The position numbers and the translations under genes are program-made. From Mycobacterium cookii (GTDB lineage Bacteria > Actinomycetota > Actinomycetes > Mycobacteriales > Mycobacteriaceae), in NCBI RefSeq assembly GCF_010727945.1, contig NZ_AP022569.1:5022001-5086000 (forward strand): a DNA stretch of 64,000 nucleotides. The letters are read 5' to 3'. Below the pieces are notes generated by a model. That model had not been told where the DNA came from. It did not search any database and saw only the letters and a list, made by a program, of their open reading frames with translations. Positions 53,181 to 60,795 of the stretch are shown piece by piece; the first letter of the stretch is position 1; each line of letters begins with the position of its first letter.

Positions 53181-54554
53181 ATGGCCGAATTCATGCGCAA
53201 CAGTGACGCGTTCACGTGGGCCATGGAAAGCGATCCCCGATTGCGTTCTACCGTGGTCACGGTGATCGTGCTCGACCGGTCACCAGACTGGGAAGCGGTA
53301 CGCGAGCGCTTCAGCCTCCTTTCGGCCAAGGTGCCGATGATGCGGCAGCGAGTCGTCCCGTCCCCGGCGCCCGCGCCGCCGCGGTGGGAGTACGCGCCGG
53401 ACTTCGACCTCGACTTCCACTTGCGCAGAGTGACCGCGACCGCGCCGGGCACCATCGACACGGTGCTGGAAATGGCTCGGGTCGCGGCGATGGGGGCCTT
53501 CGACAGGGCACGCCCGCTTTGGGAGGCCACGTTCATCGACGGCCTCGAAAATGGCGGCGCAGCAGTCATTCTCAAGTTCCACCATGCTCTGACGGATGGC
53601 GTTGGAGGCATCCAGATCGGGATGATTCTCTTCGATTTGTCCGAGGTTCCCGAGAAGCAGGGACCGGTGGCGGAACTGCCTGAAGTGCCCCCGCCGCCCT
53701 GGCTGCGCAGTTACCGCGACACGGCGCGATACGACGTCCAATCGGTGGGCAACGCGGTGCTGGGCGCACTGAAGGGTGCGCCGAAGCTTATTTCCAACGG
53801 CATTCTGCGACCCGTGCCAAGTGTTTCGTCGGTTGCGCAGATGGCGGCGTCGGTCTACCGAACCGTGCGCCCGGTGAATCGGACCGGTTCGCCGCTGATG
53901 AAAGAGCGCAGCCTGATCCGGCGTCTGGGCGTGCACGAGGTCCCGTTTTCTGAACTTCGGGCTGCCGCCCACCGCGGTGGCGGGGCGTTGAACGACGCCT
54001 TCGTCGCGGGCGTGGCCGGCGGGCTGCGGCGTTACCACGAAAAGCACGGCGCCTCGGTGGGCGACCTTCATCTCACGATGCCGATGAGCCTGCGCGCAGA
54101 GGGCGACGAGATCGGCGGTAACCGGGTCACGCTGATGCGGTTCGACGTGCCCGTCGGCGTCCTTGATCCGTCCGAGCGCATCCGCCAGATCCACGAGAGG
54201 ACCGGCAAGGTGCGGCAGGAGAAGTCGCTGCCGTACACGCAGTGGATCGCCGGCGCTCTCAACATGATGCCGCGGTGGTACATCGGTTCGATCCTGCGTC
54301 ACGTCGACTTCCTGTGCAGTGATGTGCCGGGAATTCCGATGCCGGTGTTCCTCGGCGGCGCGCGGGTAGTGACCCAGTACGCGTTCGGGCCGACCATCGG
54401 CGCATCGGTCAACGTCACGTTGCTCACGTACGTCGACACCTGCGCCGTAGGCATAGACGTGGACACCGGCGCGATCCCCGACTACGACGTTTTTCACGAG
54501 AGCCTCGTCGCCGGTTTCGACGAAGTGCTCGCGCTGGCCTCGGCTCCCGCCTGA
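53181..54554 (+). CDS. wax ester synthase/diacylglycerol acyltransferase (WS/DGAT)
   Basis: A 457-residue acyltransferase. The active-site motif HHALTDGVGGIQI (H-H-x3-D-G, about residues 139-150) is intact. Other WS/DGAT family landmarks are FMRNSDAFTWAME at the N-terminus, FDRARPLWEATFIDGL before the motif, and LCSDVPGIPMPVFLGGARV plus LNVTLLTYVD-like strand GASVNVTLLTY near the C-terminus. It makes triacylglycerol or wax esters from acyl-CoA at the plasma membrane or lipid droplet. Start is uncertain; ATG 53181 fits family alignments because residue 4-14 is the conserved FMRNSDAF, though its ribosome binding site is weak. Confidence 0.92.
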   Translation: MAEFMRNSDAFTWAMESDPRLRSTVVTVIVLDRSPDWEAVRERFSLLSAKVPMMRQRVVPSPAPAPPRWEYAPDFDLDFHLRRVTATAPGTIDTVLEMARVAAMGAFDRARPLWEATFIDGLENGGAAVILKFHHALTDGVGGIQIGMILFDLSEVPEKQGPVAELPEVPPPPWLRSYRDTARYDVQSVGNAVLGALKGAPKLISNGILRPVPSVSSVAQMAASVYRTVRPVNRTGSPLMKERSLIRRLGVHEVPFSELRAAAHRGGGALNDAFVAGVAGGLRRYHEKHGASVGDLHLTMPMSLRAEGDEIGGNRVTLMRFDVPVGVLDPSERIRQIHERTGKVRQEKSLPYTQWIAGALNMMPRWYIGSILRHVDFLCSDVPGIPMPVFLGGARVVTQYAFGPTIGASVNVTLLTYVDTCAVGIDVDTGAIPDYDVFHESLVAGFDEVLALASAPA

Positions 54555-54587
54555 AGCGGAGTGAACCTGAGTTTGTGCCTTACCCGA

Positions 54588-55376
54588 TCATTCGTGACGG
54601 AAGACGGGCTGCCGCTTCTCGGTAAACGCCATCATGCCCTCGACCTGGTCAGCGCTGCCTAGCGTCGCGTGAACCGCGGCTCGTTCGTCGCGAAGTGACG
54701 TTTCCAATGGCTTGCCATCGCCCGTCACCAGACACCGAAGCATCGACGCCACCGCGAGACGGGGCATTGCTGCGAGCTCCTGCGCGAGATCGAGGCTCTT
54801 CTGCTTCAGATCGGCGTTGGGCCAGACTTCGGTCACAAGCCCAAGGCGCAATGCTTCGGGGCCGGATACCGCCTTGGCCCGGAGGATCATGTCGACCGCT
54901 CGATCCCGGCCAATGCGGCGCGCCAACCGCGCGCTCCCACCCCATGCCGGGACTGTGCCCAGATGCAGCTCCGGCAGGCCGATACGCGCGCCGGTGGCCG
55001 CTGCGATACGGAAGTGGCATGCAAGGGGGAGCTCCAGCCCGCCTCCCAGGCAGTTACCGAAGAGTGTCGCTATCCACGGCTTGTCCATGTTCTCGATGGC
55101 CCCGAGGACTCGCAGCCGCTGATCGAAAATCGTGTCGATCCGTTCGCGATCGGTCAGTGCACCGGCGATTTCTTTGAGGTTCATGCCCACTGAGAAGTTG
55201 TCGTACCCGGCGGCAGTGATCACGACAGCGCGAATGGTGGAGTCAGAGCCAATCGTGGTGACGAGCGGCTCCAGGGCGTTCATGAACGACAGCGACATAC
55301 GGTTGTACGGCGGGTCGTCGATGGTGATGATCGCGACCGCACCGCGACGCTCGTACGCGAGACACGGCTCATTCAT
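54588..55376 (-). CDS. enoyl-CoA hydratase/isomerase family protein
   Basis: A 262-residue crotonase-fold protein from ATG 55376, overlapping the end of the upstream gene by eight bases. The oxyanion segment [10 protein letters not shown] and the [22 protein letters not shown] region (about residues 105-125) are typical. The first catalytic Glu of hydratases would be near ELPLACH; the second region reads [17 protein letters not shown], with the Glu and Gly of the ...PE...G...GG... motif present. Substrate unknown. It is the last gene of a three-gene operon with two thiol-type enzymes. Confidence 0.9.
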   Translation of the reverse strand: MNEPCLAYERRGAVAIITIDDPPYNRMSLSFMNALEPLVTTIGSDSTIRAVVITAAGYDNFSVGMNLKEIAGALTDRERIDTIFDQRLRVLGAIENMDKPWIATLFGNCLGGGLELPLACHFRIAAATGARIGLPELHLGTVPAWGGSARLARRIGRDRAVDMILRAKAVSGPEALRLGLVTEVWPNADLKQKSLDLAQELAAMPRLAVASMLRCLVTGDGKPLETSLRDERAAVHATLGSADQVEGMMAFTEKRQPVFRHE

Positions 55377-56079
55377 CCCCGGCCCCCAAGCCGCGAATGT
55401 CGACAACTTGACCGCGGTTGATTGATACCCAGTCGCGAGCCTCCAAATAGGGACGGAAGGTCTCGGCGATCAGCCGTGCGTCGTCGGCCGTCTTGGGCCG
55501 CTGCAGTTCGTAGAGATGCGGGAACTCCGTCCAGGTGACGACGGCGTCCCAGAGTCGCACGGCCGCCTGCCCGGTGGGCGGATCGATGAGGACCGGGCCG
55601 AAAAGGCACTGTCCGTCAGGGAAGAACATCGTCGGCACGCCGTAGCCGTTGGCGTCGACCACTCGCTGGTGCTCAGCCATCACCTCGTCGCTGGTGGTGG
55701 GATCGGCGATCGCCTGGTCGACAAGCCCTGGTTCGAGGCCGAGTTCCTCGAGAAGGTGCTCGGCGACAGCCTTCTCGTGCGGCTTGTGTCCGTCGACGTG
55801 CAGGGCTTTGCCGGCCCGGCCGTACCAGGCGTCGAGGTGGTCCATCGATGTGCGCCGCAGCAGGGCGCCGATGCGCATCATTGCCCAGCCGTAGGACCAC
55901 TCGCGTTCCCACGGGTGCTTCTTGCCTTCTTCGCGGTTGATTTCTTCGAGGCTGAAGAAGCGCCAGTTCAACGTGAGGCCGGTGAGTTCACGTACCTCGC
56001 GGATCCACAGCGATGTTTGGTAGGCGTACGGGCACATGACGTCGAAGTGGAAGTCGACGGATTCGGGTTGGTTCGTCAC
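55369..56079 (-). CDS. DsbA/HCCA-isomerase-fold protein, single-cysteine CPYA motif
   Basis: A 236-residue thioredoxin-fold protein from GTG 56079, overlapping the preceding stop as GTGA. The redox motif is CPYA in [15 protein letters not shown] (about residues 14-18), so only one active-site Cys. Mid-region KVRDIE-like strand and [11 protein letters not shown] (the cis-Pro loop) are conserved. The layout resembles mycothiol-dependent reductases such as Rv2466c but with the second Cys changed to Ala/Tyr, and also resembles 2-hydroxychromene-2-carboxylate isomerases. Partnering with a mycothiol-type isomerase-like gene suggests mycothiol as the cofactor, by inference. Confidence 0.85.
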   Translation of the reverse strand: MTNQPESVDFHFDVMCPYAYQTSLWIREVRELTGLTLNWRFFSLEEINREEGKKHPWEREWSYGWAMMRIGALLRRTSMDHLDAWYGRAGKALHVDGHKPHEKAVAEHLLEELGLEPGLVDQAIADPTTSDEVMAEHQRVVDANGYGVPTMFFPDGQCLFGPVLIDPPTGQAAVRLWDAVVTWTEFPHLYELQRPKTADDARLIAETFRPYLEARDWVSINRGQVVDIRGLGAGDE

Positions 56080-56924
56080 ATCGTGAACCTGAGATTGCGC
56101 GCGGCCCGCTCGCCGAGTTCGGCGTCGCCGTTCCATGTGATCGCACCGGAGTCGATTGCCCCTTGGGGGTCGATGCGTCCACAGGCAAGCTGGACGAACG
56201 TCGTTGAGTCGGTGATGATCTCGACGTCTGGATGGTCCAGACGGTCGACCTGCTTTGCCCGGCCGTCGACCAGGACATTGAAGTCGCGAACGAGAGGTCC
56301 GGTGAGCCTGAAGGCGATGCTCTTGCCTTCGGGCAGGCCCACTTTCTTGCCGACGATGTAGCCCAGCGAACCCTGCACCTCGCCCAGTGCGATCTCAGCG
56401 GCGACGCCAGTGTCGTCGGTCCGTATGCCCAGCGGGGTGGTGATGTCGCGATCGTGGACCCAGAAGTCGAAAACCCGGATCTCCAGGAAATTCCCGTAGG
56501 TGCCCGGACCGGTGGGCGTCCACGAGGGACGTTCCAGATCCGCTTCGGTGAGTGAGGCGAGATCGCGCCTCCGGTGGTCGTAGGTTGCGCGCACCCGTTC
56601 GGCGAAGGCCGCGTTGTCCATGCCGGCGGTCTCGAGTTCGAACTCTGCGGCCCTCCCAAAAGGTGGCGGCGTCGCGGCATCATCAGGTAGCCAGCCGGCT
56701 AGAACCGCTTCGATACTGGTCACGTGGCTCACTACGCCACGCACATTCCAGTCCGGGCATAAGGATTGGAATCGCCAATCGGCGTCGGTCAGGTCGGCAC
56801 AGAGGGATTCCGTTGCGTGATAGCACCTTTCGAGGGCGGTGCGGATCTCCCCGAGGCTCCTCATCGCGCACCCGCTGCCATTGCGGCGATAGAGTGAAAT
56901 CGTCTGTGTTGCATTGTTTTGCAC
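56076..56924 (-). CDS. mycothiol-dependent maleylpyruvate isomerase-like (DinB-fold) protein
   Basis: A 282-residue protein. The four-helix DinB/MDMPI_N domain is visible: [24 protein letters not shown] supplies the first metal-binding His, and [20 protein letters not shown] the Glu/His/Asp cluster typical of mycothiol-dependent enzymes. A C-terminal sterol-carrier-like domain follows ([18 protein letters not shown]). Start: ATG 56924 has GAGGAG upstream at a good distance; ATG 56864 (MRSLGEI) is the family's usual start, so the 20-residue extension is uncertain. First gene of a three-gene operon. Confidence 0.87.
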   Translation of the reverse strand: MQNNATQTISLYRRNGSGCAMRSLGEIRTALERCYHATESLCADLTDADWRFQSLCPDWNVRGVVSHVTSIEAVLAGWLPDDAATPPPFGRAAEFELETAGMDNAAFAERVRATYDHRRRDLASLTEADLERPSWTPTGPGTYGNFLEIRVFDFWVHDRDITTPLGIRTDDTGVAAEIALGEVQGSLGYIVGKKVGLPEGKSIAFRLTGPLVRDFNVLVDGRAKQVDRLDHPDVEIITDSTTFVQLACGRIDPQGAIDSGAITWNGDAELGERAARNLRFTM

Positions 56925-57073
56925 TCCTCAGATCAGGATTGGGGTTGCGTCAATGGTGCGCGGCGGCCGCGCGCGACGGTGTGGGTGACGGGCTTCGGGT
57001 CGCGTCGACTGGGGGTGTTCGGCAGCGGGGAGAAGCCGTTGGCCGGCCCGACGGCTCCAACGGTATTCACGGG

Positions 57074-57778
57074 TTACCTACCCGCCTCGATAGCCGCGAC
57101 TCGCGCGGCAGCCTCGGGTCCGCAGAAACCCTGCAGATCCACTCCACCGGCGGCGAGCAGATCGTCGATGCGACGCTTCAGGTCGCCCGAGGAGAGGTGG
57201 GCGTAAAGGTTCGCACCGGGACACGACGTCTGGGCGAAGTCCCGGTGGCCCGCCAAGGTGCTGCTCGCAACACCGAACTTCTTGGCAGCCCACGCGAACG
57301 CGACTGCGGTCCCGTGTAATTGGGCCTCTGACACGCTCTCCTGATCGAAGTCGCCTTCACACAGGACCAGAAAGTGGCCGGTGGTGTCGTAATCAGTGGC
57401 GGTGTCGCCGGCGATCGCGGTGTTCCTCAGTTCGTAGAGGTTGCCGTTGCGGTCGACACCGACGTGATAGGCAATGTCGATCCATCCCTTTTGGTCTTGG
57501 TGATACCGCTGATCGTGCCGGAGGCGCTCCGGTGCGTTGCGGTTGTCGCCGAGGACCACCGCCTCGTGGTGCAAGGTCATTCGGGTGATGGTGTGCGGCT
57601 TGCCGCCCGGGCGGGCAGGTCGCGCGCCCCACGCATCGCGGCACAGCAGCAGCGCCGAGCTCGCTGCCGTCAGATGGGCACTGGTGTTGCGGGTGTCGCT
57701 CGAGCAGGCGCTGACGATCGACGCCGACGCGACACCGCCGGCCAGCCGAAGCAGTTGACGGCGGCTGACCACGCTCAC
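57074..57778 (-). CDS. Tat-type lipoprotein N-acetylmuramoyl-L-alanine amidase (PGRP fold)
   Basis: A 234-residue protein from GTG 57778, overlapping the previous stop as GTGA. The signal has a twin-arginine SRRQLLRLAGG and ends with a lipobox VSAC, so a Tat-exported lipoprotein is predicted. The amidase_2/PGRP domain has MTLHHEAV (zinc His), GWIDIAYHVGVDRNGNLYELR, GHFLVLCEGDF, and TLAGHRDFAQTSCPGANLY with the second zinc His and the Cys ligand. It should cleave muramoyl-L-alanine bonds of peptidoglycan. Confidence 0.9.
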   Translation of the reverse strand: MSVVSRRQLLRLAGGVASASIVSACSSDTRNTSAHLTAASSALLLCRDAWGARPARPGGKPHTITRMTLHHEAVVLGDNRNAPERLRHDQRYHQDQKGWIDIAYHVGVDRNGNLYELRNTAIAGDTATDYDTTGHFLVLCEGDFDQESVSEAQLHGTAVAFAWAAKKFGVASSTLAGHRDFAQTSCPGANLYAHLSSGDLKRRIDDLLAAGGVDLQGFCGPEAAARVAAIEAGR

Positions 57779-59730
57779 CCGGCGAACATATCGGCAGGAT
57801 TGAACAACGCGCCCAGGTCGGCCAGCAGCGTGCTTGCACTCGACTGAACCAACTCCGGCATGTTCGCCCACTCGGTCGTCGCCAGGGACCCGAGCTGGGT
57901 CGGGAAGTCGGCGTTGGCGGTCAAAATCGCCGTCGCGAGGTCGTCGCGAGCGTTGAGCAGCCCGGCGATGATGCCGGTGTTCGGGTCGAACAGCGTGTCG
58001 TTGACGAGCGATCCGAGCTGCTGAGGCAGCAGGAGCGACAGCGCGGTCTGGCCAATTGCCAAGTCCACGGGCAAGTTAACGTCACTGGCGGCTAGCGGAA
58101 GGTTGCTGACGATCGCCTCCAGGCTGGCGATCGGATGGGTGAGGACGTCATGATCGACAGCTGCCCAGTCCGGAGACAACGCCGGGGTGAATCTCAGCTC
58201 CAGTGGTGTGGTCGGGTCGCTGCCGAACACCGCTTGGAAGTTGTCCGTCCCCATCACCCCTTGCAGGCCGTGCAGCAGCAATTCCTGCAGTACCCAATCG
58301 GGCTGGGCGTGTTCGCGCGACAGGTCCAGCGCGTAGTCGTAGGAGAACACCCGCTGCGACATGTCGGCGGCGTATTCCGCCGGGCTGACCGTAGGTGTGT
58401 CGGCCGGCAGATAGTTGGCCACGTCGGCCACCGGCACCACTTCGGTCGTCACCGCTAATCCGGTCGGGTCCGTTCCGTCGGGGAGGTTCTCGAACCGGGC
58501 GAAAATCTCACCGCTGCTGACACCATTGCTGTCGAGCCAATTCGCCACGCCCGGGTTGGTCGCGCTGACCACGTAATAGGTGTATCCGTCCGGATCGGCG
58601 AACGCCGTGGTGTTGTTCAAGGTCGTCTGCGCCAAGGTGAACGGCAGCGCCGCGCCGAAAACGTTCATCAATTCGATCCCGCTGTAACCCGAAGGCACAT
58701 CGGGCATTTGGACAATCAGCGCCTGGTCGGGAGTCAGATCGAAATTTCCTGCGGAAACGTCCGCACTGGGCAGACCCGTTGCAAAGACGCTCGTTTCGGG
58801 TGCCAGCGGGCTCATCGTGTTGGCCGGAAGCTCGATCCCGGCAACCTCGGCCAGGCCCATGTTCTCTTGATTGAACGGCCCGACGATATTGCCGAACGCG
58901 GTGAACAAAGTGGTCAAAAGCGAGTCGACCGAATTGATCTGGGAGGCCGACGCCCCTGTCAGTGAGTCGGCGCCGGCAGCGGACGCGTCCGCGCCGGGGA
59001 AGATCCCGGTGCTCGGTATGGAGAAGAACGCCGGGCAGTCGGCCACACAGTGGATGCTGATGCTGCCCGGACCCTGTGCCCAGTCGCCCAGCACATCCCG
59101 AATCAACAGGGAGGCATCACCATTCGTGGTGGCGTCAGTGTCGTTGATGAAGTTGACTGCGCCGCTCGGATCGGTGGGGCCGATGTCGACGGTGAACGTC
59201 CCGTCAGGATTGACGACAAGGCCGTGGTCGAGTTCCAGACTGCTCTTGCTGACCGCTGTTGAACCGGTGATCGCCTCGGTCGCGATCGCGAGAGCTTCGG
59301 TGCCCTTGCCGACGGTGCCGGTGAGTTCGTACGTCGCGCCGGGAGCAAGGCCGGCGGTCGCGTGGTAGTAGATGTCAGGGGTGAAGAACTGAAAGTACTG
59401 ACGGGAATCGGCGGCATCCCCGGCGACCGCTTCCGGCGACTGAAAGAAGACGCCGTTGAACAACTCGGTGACCCTGGACAGCCCGGCCGACAGCAGTTCG
59501 TAGTTCGTGTTCTGCAGACCCGTGAGCAGCATGGCGTCGCTCTCCGATGTGGCGAACGGTAACGACTCGTCGTAGCTCACCGCCTGCTGCATCGCGTTCA
59601 GCAGCTGGTCGAGGGCCGGTTGAAACGAGCTTGTATCGGCCGCGGCGCGCGGCGCGGTGATGAGCACCGACAGCGCACCGACGAGCGCGATCGTTGTCAG
59701 GCCCGCGCGCTGAGGCTTCGTTGCCACCAC
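57775..59730 (-). CDS. secreted protein, unknown function
   Basis: A 651-residue exported protein from GTG 59730, with AAGGGAG upstream. Signal RAGLTTIALVGALSVLITAPRAAA is cleaved near residue 31. The mature protein is rich in Ala, Asp, Ser and strand patterns; phrases such as GATYELTGTVGKGTEAL, NPDGTFTVDIGPTDP and SLLIRDVLGDWAQGPG resemble domains described as DUF1214-like, but I am not sure of this. Only one Cys pair (CVADC). No PE or PPE N-terminus. It is translationally coupled to the amidase gene (GTGA), so it may work on or with cell-wall material. Confidence 0.75.
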   Translation of the reverse strand: MVATKPQRAGLTTIALVGALSVLITAPRAAADTSSFQPALDQLLNAMQQAVSYDESLPFATSESDAMLLTGLQNTNYELLSAGLSRVTELFNGVFFQSPEAVAGDAADSRQYFQFFTPDIYYHATAGLAPGATYELTGTVGKGTEALAIATEAITGSTAVSKSSLELDHGLVVNPDGTFTVDIGPTDPSGAVNFINDTDATTNGDASLLIRDVLGDWAQGPGSISIHCVADCPAFFSIPSTGIFPGADASAAGADSLTGASASQINSVDSLLTTLFTAFGNIVGPFNQENMGLAEVAGIELPANTMSPLAPETSVFATGLPSADVSAGNFDLTPDQALIVQMPDVPSGYSGIELMNVFGAALPFTLAQTTLNNTTAFADPDGYTYYVVSATNPGVANWLDSNGVSSGEIFARFENLPDGTDPTGLAVTTEVVPVADVANYLPADTPTVSPAEYAADMSQRVFSYDYALDLSREHAQPDWVLQELLLHGLQGVMGTDNFQAVFGSDPTTPLELRFTPALSPDWAAVDHDVLTHPIASLEAIVSNLPLAASDVNLPVDLAIGQTALSLLLPQQLGSLVNDTLFDPNTGIIAGLLNARDDLATAILTANADFPTQLGSLATTEWANMPELVQSSASTLLADLGALFNPADMFAG

Positions 59731-59812
59731 GACGCTCCCTTCCAGGGGACGCAGTTAGGCGAATTATCGGGCAACCGCCCGCAAATAATGTGATTTCGCG
59801 CGGCCGAATGGC

Positions 59813-60046
59813 TTATGTGGTGCGCTGCTTGGCTTTGGCGGCGTCGCGCCGAGCTTTTTCTTTCGCGTGGGTCGAGCAGCAGTGCGTCATCTCGCAGTGG
59901 TATCGGTCGCTGCAATCCTGCGAACAATAGTTCGATGCGGCCGGAAGCCACTGCGGATCGGACAGGTCACGTCGCTGATCGTGCGCCTCGAACCTGTGAC
60001 CACAATGGACGCAGGTCTTGGTCTTGGCCTTGGTCGCGATAGCCAT
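59813..60046 (-). CDS. small cysteine-rich zinc-ribbon-like protein
   Basis: A 77-residue protein from ATG 60046. It has CVHC near the N-terminus and a C-terminal cluster CSQDCSDRYHCEMTHCCSTH, the spacing of a treble-clef or MYND-like zinc finger. Basic residues (AKAKTKT at the start; KEKARRDAAKAK at the end) suggest nucleic acid or protein binding. Ribosome binding site is weak. Unrecognised function. Confidence 0.6.
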   Translation of the reverse strand: MAIATKAKTKTCVHCGHRFEAHDQRRDLSDPQWLPAASNYCSQDCSDRYHCEMTHCCSTHAKEKARRDAAKAKQRTT

Positions 60047-60372
60047 GCAGGTCAGAATACGCGCCGTTGCCTCGAATCTGTGCTGATTTCACGACAACGG
60101 TGAACAATTGGTTGCGTTCGGTTTTCGCTATCGGTCAGCAGGCAGAAGGTGACCATTCGAAGCGAAATCGATTGCAGCGCACGCAGATTTCGCGTAACTG
60201 ATTCCGAATTGCCGCTGTATGGCGGTGGCCCCGGCCGGCGGCGCGCCTTCGACGTGACGGCGTACCGGGGGAATGAACTCTGACGCAGCTGCGTTCGGCT
60301 AGCGGTGGCGCGTGCGAAGAGATGCCTAAATAATCAGCAATCGAGCATTCCCAGGCGGGGGAGGGCAGGGCG
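60047..60372. other. 326-base intergenic region upstream of mmpS-mmpL
   Basis: This holds the promoters of the divergent zinc-ribbon gene and the mmpS-mmpL operon. A 132-codon antisense frame covers it but is a shadow. An AT-rich stretch (60322-60342, TGCCTAAATAATCAGC) could be part of a promoter. I see no strong inverted repeat. Confidence 0.45.
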
Positions 60373-60795
60373 TTGACGATTCTCAAGCGGGCATGGGTTC
60401 CGCTCGTGGTGGTCGTGGCGCTGATCATCGGCGGCGTCGCTGTGATGCGACTGAACGGCGTCTTCCCAGGTCCCGGCTTGCCGAAGCCCGATCCCCGGGA
60501 TGCGACCCCGCCGTACGCGGTCAAGACCGCCACCTACGAAATCCTGGGACCGCCCGGGACGACCGGCGTCGTCAACTGGATGGATGCGGAGTCACTGCCG
60601 CAGAAGGCCAACTTCACCACGTTGCCGTGGTCGAAGACGATCAGCGCCGCGATGCCGGGCATCTTCGCCTACGTCGTCGCCCAAGGTGACGGCCCTTCCA
60701 TCGGCTGCCGGATCACCGTCGACGGCAAGTTGGTCGATCAACAGCAGGTCAACACCCGCGACGCGCAAGTTTCCTGCTTGGACAAATCCGCGTGA
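60373..60795 (+). CDS. mmpS: MmpS family membrane accessory protein
   Basis: A 140-residue protein from TTG 60373, with GGGAGGG upstream. One transmembrane helix (AWVPLVVVVALIIGGVAVMRL, about residues 7-27) is followed by the extracytoplasmic MmpS beta domain: VKTATYEILGPPGTTGVVNW, ISAAMPGIFAYVVAQG, IGCRITVDGKLVDQQQV and a terminal Cys (VSCLD). MmpS proteins pair with MmpL transporters for lipid or siderophore export. Its stop overlaps the next start (GTGA at 60792-60795). Confidence 0.93.
   Translation: MTILKRAWVPLVVVVALIIGGVAVMRLNGVFPGPGLPKPDPRDATPPYAVKTATYEILGPPGTTGVVNWMDAESLPQKANFTTLPWSKTISAAMPGIFAYVVAQGDGPSIGCRITVDGKLVDQQQVNTRDAQVSCLDKSA

Noticed and set aside
57775..59730. Reading the 651-residue secreted protein as a PE/PPE family member
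   Set aside because: It has a Sec signal peptide and lacks the PE or PPE N-terminal motif.
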